A DNA stretch of 34,724 nt from Stenotrophomonas terrae (GTDB taxonomy: Bacteria; Pseudomonadota; Gammaproteobacteria; Xanthomonadales; Xanthomonadaceae), in the NCBI RefSeq assembly GCF_001431465.1, contig NZ_LDJJ01000034.1, positions 1 to 34,724 of the forward strand, read 5' to 3'. Of this stretch, positions 16,350-22,634 are shown piece by piece (the stretch's first letter is position 1; each line of letters opens with the position of its first letter). The notes beneath the pieces were generated by a model. It was not told the origin of the DNA, did not search any database, and was given only the letters and a program-made list of their open reading frames with translations. The translations under genes were made by a program, and so were the position numbers.

Positions 16350-17297
16350 GTGGGCATCAAACATCATTCGATTCAGGGCGCGCAGTCGCTGGATCTATCC
16401 ATGCAGCGGCCGGATTGCATCCATGCCATCAGCGGCCGCGGCAAAGGTGGGCGTCTATGGGTGCCAGCCGGCTGGATAAGCCTCACGCTGGTGTTGGAGG
16501 GCAGCCTGGAGTTGAGCAGCGGCGAGCTGCCTTGGATGCTGGCCACCCGCCAGATGCAACTCTGGACCGATGGCAGCGTGCGCCACAGCTGCCGCGAGCA
16601 GGGCTGGTGGCTATGCATTGCCGCACCTGCGGTGCTTTGGCAGAAGCCCCCCAAAAGCACCGCATCGATCATCAACTGCCTGATTCCGCGCGAGCTGGCC
16701 TGTGACAGCGAACTCGCACGTGCGGTGGTGCACCTGTGCCGCCCACGCTGGTTCAGGCACGGCAACGAATCACAGGACCCCGCCTACAAGCTCGGCTTGC
16801 TACGTGACGCATTGATCGAACGCCAGCAGCCGCTGCACAGGCAGCTTGAACGTTGCAGTGGCCGCACCGTGCTGCGTCGCCACCAGACCCTGCTGCGGCT
16901 GTTGCGCGTGCAGCACCTGATCCGCTGCACCATCGACAACCGTCTGGACCTGATCAGTCTGGCCGCGGTGGCCAACTATTCGCCCACCCACCTCATCCGC
17001 ATCTACCGCGATGTCTTCGGTGAGACCCCGAGCGAGTACGCGGTGCGCCTGCGCAACAAGCGCGCATTGGACATGGTCTGCACTACCGAACTGTCGGTTT
17101 GCGAGATTGCCGAATCACTGGGCTTTGAAAGTGAAAGCGCGTTCTGCCGCGCGTTCAAGCATGCCTTCGGCTGCACCACCACCGCCGCGCGCCGCGGCCA
17201 GCAGGTACAGCTCAGCGCGTTGGCTACGCCCAGCCTGATGCGCCCGAGCAACAGCCGGCCGGCGCCGGCGGCAATGGAATGGGCGGTGGCCTCCTGA
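16350..17297 (+). CDS. AraC-family transcriptional regulator, copy 2
   Basis: A 315-aa paralogue of the 14829 gene, collinear along its length. The sensor half carries VPAGWISLTLVLEGSLELSSG. The linker CSGRTVLRRHQT plus LLRLLRVQHLIRC is nearly identical to copy 1. The DNA-binding half has LAAVANYSPTHLIRIYRDVF and VCEIAESLGFESESAFCRAF. The GTG start follows GGGGAAGACGCA. The recognition helices are similar but not identical between copies (GFETES versus GFESES), so overlapping or competing operators are possible. The C-terminal tail of about 35 residues is low complexity. It is convergent with pntB, with 16 bases between stops. Confidence 0.88.
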   Translation: MGIKHHSIQGAQSLDLSMQRPDCIHAISGRGKGGRLWVPAGWISLTLVLEGSLELSSGELPWMLATRQMQLWTDGSVRHSCREQGWWLCIAAPAVLWQKPPKSTASIINCLIPRELACDSELARAVVHLCRPRWFRHGNESQDPAYKLGLLRDALIERQQPLHRQLERCSGRTVLRRHQTLLRLLRVQHLIRCTIDNRLDLISLAAVANYSPTHLIRIYRDVFGETPSEYAVRLRNKRALDMVCTTELSVCEIAESLGFESESAFCRAFKHAFGCTTTAARRGQQVQLSALATPSLMRPSNSRPAPAAMEWAVAS

Positions 17298-17313
17298 GCC
17301 CCGCCCACCGCCC

Positions 17314-18750
17314 TCAGTGCCCGCCATCCAGCGCCTTGAGTTCACTGACCAGCGCGCTGGCCGCCTCGGCACCATCGCCGTACAGCATGCGCGTGTTGTC
17401 GGCGTAGAACAGCGCGTTCTCGATGCCGGCAAAACCGGTGCCCTTGCCGCGCTTGATGACGATGGTGTTCTTCGAGTTGACCACGTCGAGGATGGGCATG
17501 CCGTAGATCGGGCTGGTCGGGTCGGTCTTGGCGACCGGGTTGACCACGTCGTTGGCACCGATCACCAGTGATACATCGGTGGTGGCGAACTCGGGGTTGA
17601 TGTCGTCCATGTCGGCAATCAGGTCGTAGGGCACGCCCGCTTCGGCCAGCAGCACATTCATATGCCCGGGCATGCGCCCGGCCACCGGGTGGATCGCGAA
17701 CTTCACCTTGACCCCGCGCTCGATCAGGCGCTGCGCCAGTTCCCAGATCTTGTGCTGGGCCTGGGCCACCGCCATGCCGTAGCCAGGCACGATCACCACA
17801 CGCTCGGCGAAGGCCATCATCGCCGCCACATCGGCAGCCTCGATCGGCTTCTGCGTGCCACTGATTTCCGCGCCCTGCCCGCCACCGCCGAAATTGGAGA
17901 ACAACACGCCGCTGATCCGCCGGTTCATCGCCTTGGCCATCAAGCGGGTCAGCAGGATGCCGGCAGCACCGACCATCATGCCGGCAATGATCAAGGCCTC
18001 GTTGCCAAGCACATAGCCTTCAAATGCGACCGCCAGGCCGGTGAATGCGTTGTACAGCGAGATAACCACCGGCATGTCGGCGCCACCAATCGGCAGCGTC
18101 ATCAACACGCCCAAGGTCAGCGCCACCACAAAGAAGCTGATGATCGCCAGCGGCTGCAGGCTGACGGCAGCCCACACACCGAGCACCACCATCGCAACGG
18201 CGACCAGCAGATTGAAGACCTGCTGCCCGGGAAAAGTGACGCGCTTGTCCAGGCGGCCATCGAGCTTGGCCCAGGCGATGATCGAACCGGACAAGGACAC
18301 CGCACCAATCGCCGAGCCGATCACCGCCAGGGCAAGCACGGTGGTCGAGGGCAAGCGTGCCGACAGATCGGCAATGGCCTGTGCGCTCCAATGGCTGGTA
18401 TCGCGGTTGGCCAGCTCGGAGAAGCGCAGCAGTTCCACCGCGCCAATCGCCGCCGCCGAGCCACCGCCCATGCCGTTATAAAGCGCCACCATCTGCGGCA
18501 TGTCGGTGATGGCCACCTTCTTGGCCGACACCCAGGCCAGGCCGGTGCCCACCACCAGTGCCACCGCGATCAGCGCGAGGTTGTGCAACCCCGGCAGGAA
18601 GAACGTGGCCGCGGTGGCGATCAACATGCCGGCGCCGGCCCATTGGATGCCGCTGCGCGCGGTCTTGGGCGAGGCCATGCGCTGCAGGCCCAGCAGGAAC
18701 AGCGTCGCGGCAACCAGATAACTCGTATTGACCAGGATCGATATGCTCAT
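17314..18750 (-). CDS. pntB: Proton-translocating NAD(P)+ transhydrogenase subunit beta
   Basis: A 478-aa membrane protein. The N-terminal two thirds hold about nine transmembrane helices, including the proton channel. The C-terminal ~180 residues form the NADP(H)-binding domain III, with VPGYGMAVAQAQ, HPVAGRMPGHMNVLLAEA and GANDVVNPVA. It couples hydride transfer from NADH to NADP+ to inward proton movement. The frame is open to 18966, but ATG 18750 (SISILVNTSYLVA) is chosen. It overlaps the stop of the upstream gene as ATGA, and the family N-terminus begins there. It needs PntA1 and PntA2, the former encoded about 2.7 kb away. Confidence 0.95.
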   Translation of the reverse strand: MSISILVNTSYLVAATLFLLGLQRMASPKTARSGIQWAGAGMLIATAATFFLPGLHNLALIAVALVVGTGLAWVSAKKVAITDMPQMVALYNGMGGGSAAAIGAVELLRFSELANRDTSHWSAQAIADLSARLPSTTVLALAVIGSAIGAVSLSGSIIAWAKLDGRLDKRVTFPGQQVFNLLVAVAMVVLGVWAAVSLQPLAIISFFVVALTLGVLMTLPIGGADMPVVISLYNAFTGLAVAFEGYVLGNEALIIAGMMVGAAGILLTRLMAKAMNRRISGVLFSNFGGGGQGAEISGTQKPIEAADVAAMMAFAERVVIVPGYGMAVAQAQHKIWELAQRLIERGVKVKFAIHPVAGRMPGHMNVLLAEAGVPYDLIADMDDINPEFATTDVSLVIGANDVVNPVAKTDPTSPIYGMPILDVVNSKNTIVIKRGKGTGFAGIENALFYADNTRMLYGDGAEAASALVSELKALDGGH

Positions 18751-19244
18751 GCACCGGCCTCCGGAGCCGTGTCGATGGGGCGAGGAGACTGCTTGTCGAG
18801 ACGATGGTGTTCGCGCATTTCGATGGCGGTTTTCAACAGGCCGATCATGCCCAGGCCAAATGCCACCAGACCCAACGCCAACTGCGACAGCGCGGTGTTC
18901 GTGGCCAGCGCGGCCCCCACCAGCCCCAGCACAATCGGCAGCAGCGCCTGCGCGCTGATCAGCCACAGCATCAACCGCCCTTTATGGGGGTCCTGCCAAA
19001 CCTTCTTCGACATCTTGTTCTGGGTTTTGGCCGGATCCTGCAGCGAGGACATGCCTACGCCCACGCCGGCGTACAGCAAGGCATTGTTGTAGGCGTCGAG
19101 CATGCCCTCCATGCCTGTGAACAAGGGCCGCGCCGCATAGGCGAAGGCCACCAGCAAGGCCGGGTACTGCAGATAGCTGAGCCACTGGAAGAACTGCCGG
19201 GCATCTGTCGAGGCGCCGCCTGCAGCCGCCGGGGAAGCACTCAC
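18747..19244 (-). CDS. Unknown membrane protein inside the pnt operon
   Basis: A 165-aa protein with about three hydrophobic segments (LQYPALLVAFAYAARPLF, LMLWLISAQALLPIVLGLVGAAL, LALGLVAFGLGMIGLLKTAI) and a charged central loop (SLQDPAKTQNKMSKKVWQDP). It does not resemble the known transhydrogenase subunits. GTG start, overlapping the pntA2 stop (GTGA); its own stop overlaps the pntB start (ATGA). Translation of all three is therefore likely coupled at similar levels, which argues for a structural or assembly role with the transhydrogenase. Function is otherwise unknown. Confidence 0.8.
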   Translation of the reverse strand: MSASPAAAGGASTDARQFFQWLSYLQYPALLVAFAYAARPLFTGMEGMLDAYNNALLYAGVGVGMSSLQDPAKTQNKMSKKVWQDPHKGRLMLWLISAQALLPIVLGLVGAALATNTALSQLALGLVAFGLGMIGLLKTAIEMREHHRLDKQSPRPIDTAPEAGA

Positions 19245-19543
19245 TTGCCCTTCCCTTCAGGCTTCTTCGAGCTTTTGAACATGTCCAGCATGCGCTCGGT
19301 CACCACGTAACCACCGGCCGCATTGCCGGCGCCCAGTGCCACCGCGATGAAGCCGATGATCTTCTCCAGCGTGGTGTCGGCATGGCCAAGCACCACCATC
19401 GCGCCAATCAGCACGATGCCGTGAATGAAGTTGGAACCGGACATCAAGGGGGTGTGCAGGATCACCGGCACCCGCGAAATGATCACGTGGCCGGCAATCG
19501 CTGCCAGCATGAAGATATACAACGCTACGAACCCGTCGCTCAT
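19241..19543 (-). CDS. pntAB: NAD(P)+ transhydrogenase subunit alpha part 2 (membrane)
   Basis: A 100-aa protein with three to four transmembrane helices, the small membrane piece that in E. coli is fused to the end of PntA. Key segments are VALYIFMLAAIAGHVIISRV, LHTPLMSGSNFIHGIVLIGA and IGFIAVALGAGNAAGGYVVTERML. ATG 19543 is chosen over upstream in-frame codons because GGAGAG lies about 7 bases before it and the family N-terminus (MSDGFVALYIF) follows. It is the first gene of a three-gene, 4-base-overlap operon. It is divergent from the sigma-factor gene, sharing the 19544-19690 promoter region. Confidence 0.92.
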   Translation of the reverse strand: MSDGFVALYIFMLAAIAGHVIISRVPVILHTPLMSGSNFIHGIVLIGAMVVLGHADTTLEKIIGFIAVALGAGNAAGGYVVTERMLDMFKSSKKPEGKGK

Positions 19544-19690
19544 TGCTTGGTCTCTCCGAGGCTGGAAGCGCCTGCCCGGCATCATAACCATGAGGCCGAA
19601 GCCGGCGCGACCGTTGCGTTGTCAACCGATTGGGCGCCCGTGCGTTATCACTCCCAGACACGACCACGATCGGGACGCTACCCTGTGCTG

Positions 19691-20236
19691 GTGACCAGCC
19701 CACCCCTGATGCCGCCTGCTGCTGTACCTGCCTCGCTGGACGCCTTTCTGGCCGGCATCGGCCCGCGCGCATTCCGCTTCGCCGAGGCTGGCCTGCGCCA
19801 GCGCGATGACGCCCTGGACGCGGTCCAGGACGCCATGGAGCGGATGCTGGGCTACCGCGAGCGGCCCGCGGAGGAATGGACGCCGCTGTTCTGGAGCATC
19901 CTGCGCCGGCGCATCATCGACCTGCAGCGGCGCCGCAGCTTCCGCCTGAAATTCTGGGCACCGCAGGAAGATCATGACCAGGACAGCGCCATCGACTGGG
20001 CCGATGAAACCCCTGGCCCGGCGCAGACACATGAACAGCAGCACGACTACGCACAGCTGGTTCAGGCACTGCGCCAGTTGCCGGCCCGCCAGCGCGAGGC
20101 ATTCAGCCTGCGCGTGCTGCAGGAACTGGATGTCGCCACCACCGCCAAGGCCATGGGCTGTTCGGAAGGCTCGGTAAAAACCCACCTGTCGCGCGCGCGC
20201 GACGCATTGCAGAAACAACTGGAGGCCGCGCGGTGA
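19691..20236 (+). CDS. Sigma-70 family (ECF-type) RNA polymerase sigma factor
   Basis: About 181 aa. Region 2 is at roughly 20-80, including DALDAVQDAMERMLGYRE and WSILRRRIIDLQRRR. Region 4 is at about 120-175, with ALRQLPARQREAFSLRVLQEL and an HTH, TAKAMGCSEGSVKTHLSRAR. It directs RNA polymerase to a small regulon. The start is uncertain: GTG 19691 or ATG 19709; no strong ribosome site separates them. The stop overlaps the GTG of the next gene (GTGA). With the next two genes it forms a tightly coupled three-gene operon that lies between pntA2 and pntA1 on the opposite strand. Confidence 0.88.
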   Translation: MTSPPLMPPAAVPASLDAFLAGIGPRAFRFAEAGLRQRDDALDAVQDAMERMLGYRERPAEEWTPLFWSILRRRIIDLQRRRSFRLKFWAPQEDHDQDSAIDWADETPGPAQTHEQQHDYAQLVQALRQLPARQREAFSLRVLQELDVATTAKAMGCSEGSVKTHLSRARDALQKQLEAAR

Positions 20237-20583
20237 ACCGCATGCCTGATTCCCACCAAGACTTCGATCGCCACGCCAGACAGTTGCAGCAGCAGGCCGA
20301 TGCGGCCTTGTCCGCAGCCACCTTGGCGCGGTTGCGGCAGGCCCGTCAGCAGGCCAGCACGGCAAATGCACCTTCGACATGGCGCCGCCATCGCTGGTGG
20401 CTGGCCACGGCCTGCTCGCTGCTGCTGGCCGTGCCGGTGGCGCTGCAGTTCAACACCAGCACGCCACCTGCTGCGCCGGTGCTTGCCAGCAACGGCAGCG
20501 ACGCGGGCGATGACACCCTGCTGCTCGACGAAAGCCCCGAGCTGTACCTGTGGCTGGGCTCCGACAACCTGGCGATGGAATGA
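20233..20583 (+). CDS. Single-pass membrane protein, possible anti-sigma factor
   Basis: A 116-aa protein with a charged N-terminal ~55 residues rich in Gln/Arg/Ala, one transmembrane segment (WWLATACSLLLAVPVALQF, about 57-75) and a short acidic C-terminal part predicted periplasmic (DDTLLLDESPELYLWLG). The topology suits an anti-sigma factor for the preceding sigma gene, but no zinc-binding HxxxCxxC motif is present. It starts at a GTG overlapping the sigma stop; its TGA overlaps the next ATG. The assignment rests on position and topology only. Confidence 0.7.
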   Translation: MNRMPDSHQDFDRHARQLQQQADAALSAATLARLRQARQQASTANAPSTWRRHRWWLATACSLLLAVPVALQFNTSTPPAAPVLASNGSDAGDDTLLLDESPELYLWLGSDNLAME

Positions 20584-21011
20584 ACATCATGAAGACCACA
20601 CTCCCCGGCCTGTTGTTGCCGCTGCTGTTGCTCTGCGCCGTCGCCCCGGCGCTGGCGCAACAGCCCATGCCCGAGTGGGACCAGCTCACCCCGGCCCAAC
20701 GCGAAACCCTGATCGCACCGATGCGCGATCGCTGGAATGCCTCGCCCGAGCGCCGCCAGCGCACCTATGAGCACGCCCGCAGCTGGCAGCAGATGACGCC
20801 GGAACAACGCGAGCAGGCGCGCCGCGGCATGCATCGTTTCGAAAACATGTCACCCGGGCAGCGCCGCGACGCGCAGGCCCTGTTCGACAAGATGCGCGGC
20901 ATGGACAAGGACCAGCGCCAGCAACTGCGCGAACAGTGGAACAAAATGAGCCCGGAACAGCGCCGGCAATGGGTGGAAGCCAATCCGCCAGCACCCCGCT
21001 CCCCGCACTAA
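20580..21011 (+). CDS. Secreted DUF3106-domain protein
   Basis: A 143-aa protein with a signal peptide (LLLPLLLLCAVAPALAQ) and a mature helical part built on repeated short motifs: LTPAQRETL, SPERRQR, MTPEQREQ, MSPGQRRDA and MSPEQRRQW. This is the DUF3106 pattern, a periplasmic protein of unknown function. ATG 20580 overlaps the previous stop (ATGA); ATG 20589 is an alternative with GGAA 8 bases upstream. As the third gene of a sigma-factor operon it could be a periplasmic sensor or effector of that system, which is an inference. Arginine/glutamine-rich repeats resemble periplasmic sensors of the CpxP/ZraP style only superficially. Confidence 0.82.
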   Translation: MNIMKTTLPGLLLPLLLLCAVAPALAQQPMPEWDQLTPAQRETLIAPMRDRWNASPERRQRTYEHARSWQQMTPEQREQARRGMHRFENMSPGQRRDAQALFDKMRGMDKDQRQQLREQWNKMSPEQRRQWVEANPPAPRSPH

Positions 21012-21014
21012 CCC

Positions 21015-21132
21015 CCCTTGGCCTGCGGCCAAAGGGAGTGCCGCGCAGGCGAATGTAGTGCCGAGCCATGCTCGGCAAGGGGCTTGCCCAGCAATGCCAG
21101 CGCCATTGTAGGAGCGGCGTCAGCCGCAAAGC
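21015..21132 (+). repeat. Composite repeat unit A (hairpin, SMAG, REP)
   Basis: In order: a CCCTTGGCC/GGCCAAAGGG hairpin with loop TGC (21015-21036), a SMAG element (21055-21077), a shared spacer CTTGCCCAGCAATGCCAGCG, and a GTAGGAGCGGCG palindrome (21108-21132). It begins 3 bases after the DUF3106 stop. Unit B repeats the same order. Confidence 0.85.
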
Positions 21133-21172
21133 CGGCGACACGCGAACGGCCTAAAAGCCAACCCCTCCCCAA

Positions 21173-21330
21173 CCCTCCCCTTGGCCTGCGGCCAAAGGGA
21201 GGGGCGATGCGTCACGCAGGCGAATAGCAAATGTAGTGCCGAGCCATGCTCGGCAGGAGCTTGCCCGGCAATGCCAGCGCCTTCCATGCCATCCACCCAC
21301 ATTGTGTGGAGCGGCGTTAGCCGCGAAGCT
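21173..21330 (+). repeat. Composite repeat unit B (hairpin, SMAG, REP)
   Basis: The same series as unit A: the TTGGCC-TGC-GGCCAA hairpin extended by CCCTCCC/GGGAGGG arms (21173-21204), SMAG (21233-21255), the same spacer, and a palindrome GTGTGGAGCGGCGTTAGCCGC (from 21304). Unit B has extra bases before SMAG and before the last palindrome. The 21012-21443 stretch holds no gene. Confidence 0.85.
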
Positions 21331-21376
21331 GTCCTCAATGAGGTGGCAGACACAACCGCATCCCGATGGACAAATG

Positions 21377-21401
21377 GCTTCGCGGCTTACGCCGCTCCCA
21401 C
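21377..21401 (-). repeat. REP-like palindrome, reverse orientation
   Basis: GCTTCGCGGCTTACGCCGCTCCCAC is the reverse of the GTGGGAGCGGCGTAAGCCGCGAAGC element. It lies about 40 bases past the pntA1 stop, facing units A and B. Confidence 0.75.
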
Positions 21402-21443
21402 AAGGTCCAGCGGGGAAACATCAGCGGCGGCCAACTTGACCAG

Positions 21444-22547
21444 TCAGACCGGCGGAATCTCACCGCCCGCCGGGCGCTGCGGCCACACGGTCTTGGCCAG
21501 CAGCTCATCATTCCAGTCGAAGGAAATCCTGCCGTCCTTCAGGAACAGGGCGACGAAGTTGTACACATTGCGCGCGAACATTTCGCTGGCGTGTACCGCT
21601 CCCATGCTGGCCAGATTCAGCGGACCGGCAACGGTCACGCCGCCCACCTCGATGGTCTGGCCAGGCTGGGTGGCCTCGCAGTTCCCGCCGGTTTCAGCAG
21701 CCAGGTCGACGATCACGCTGCCCGGGCGCATGCCCGCCACCATTGCCGCGGTAACGATCTTCGGCGCCGGACGCCCCGGCACCGCAGCGGTGCAGATGAC
21801 AACATCCACACCCTTCAGATGTTCGGCCAGGCGGCGCTGCTGCTCTGCCCGCTCTTCTTCGGTCAGCGCCCGGGCATAACCGCCCTCGCCCGCCGCACTG
21901 ACGCCCAGGTCCAGGAATTTGCCGCCCAGCGACTCGATCTGTTCGCGGGTTTCCGGGCGCACGTCGAAGCCTTCCACCGCTGCGCCCAGGCGCTTGGCGG
22001 TGGCTACTGCCTGCAGGCCGGCAACACCGGCACCGACAATCAAAACCTTCGACGGGCGGATGGTGCCGGCAGCGGTGGTCAGCATCGGAAAGAAGCGCGG
22101 TGCCAGCTGGGCGGCGATCAAGGTCGCCTTGTAGCCAGCCATGCCCGCCTGTGAACTGAGCACGTCCATCGCCTGCGCACGGGTGGTGCGCGGCAGACGT
22201 TCCAGCGGGAATGTCTGCAGCTGCCGCGCCTGCAAGGCCGCCGCGCGCGCCGGATCGGCTTCGGGCTGCACGCCGCCGACCAGTACCGCGCCGGCCTTCA
22301 GCCGGGCGATGGTTGGCAGCGACGGTGCCTGCACGCACAGCAGCAGGTCCGCGTTTTCCAACGCATCACCCAACTGTGCACCTGCATCCACATAGGCCTG
22401 ATCGGGGAAGCCCGCGGCCGTACCTGCGCCAGCCTGCAGGTGTACCTGCGCGCCGGCCGAGACAAGCTTCTTCACCGTTTCCGGCGTGGCAGCAACGCGC
22501 CGCTCGCCCTCGGCAGTTTCCTTCAACACCCAGACATCAACGGCCAT
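21444..22547 (-). CDS. pntAA: NAD(P)+ transhydrogenase subunit alpha part 1 (NAD-binding)
   Basis: A 367-aa soluble domain I, related to alanine dehydrogenase. It binds NAD(H) and passes hydride to domain III of PntB. Signatures: VLKETAEGERRVAATPETV at the start, SSQAGMAGYKA, and the Rossmann motif VLIVGAGVAGLQAVATAKRLGA followed by FDVRPETREQIESLGG. Its length and separation from the membrane part match the three-subunit Rhodospirillum-type enzyme. ATG 22547 is chosen because GAGGA lies about 5 bases before it; the longer open frame to 22634 has no family support. It does not adjoin pntAB: a plus-strand sigma operon and repeats separate them. Confidence 0.94.
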   Translation of the reverse strand: MAVDVWVLKETAEGERRVAATPETVKKLVSAGAQVHLQAGAGTAAGFPDQAYVDAGAQLGDALENADLLLCVQAPSLPTIARLKAGAVLVGGVQPEADPARAAALQARQLQTFPLERLPRTTRAQAMDVLSSQAGMAGYKATLIAAQLAPRFFPMLTTAAGTIRPSKVLIVGAGVAGLQAVATAKRLGAAVEGFDVRPETREQIESLGGKFLDLGVSAAGEGGYARALTEEERAEQQRRLAEHLKGVDVVICTAAVPGRPAPKIVTAAMVAGMRPGSVIVDLAAETGGNCEATQPGQTIEVGGVTVAGPLNLASMGAVHASEMFARNVYNFVALFLKDGRISFDWNDELLAKTVWPQRPAGGEIPPV

Positions 22548-22634
22548 TCCAGTCCTCGATGCGCAACGGATCAACCGCCGGATCGTAGCAAAGCCGGTGC
22601 CCTGTGCGGCAGACCATCGTCTGCCCGACCGCAA

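Noticed and set aside
17662..19092. Plus-strand open frame (476 codons) opposite pntB and the membrane gene
   Set aside because: Shadow of well-supported genes; Gln/His/Arg-rich low-complexity translation.
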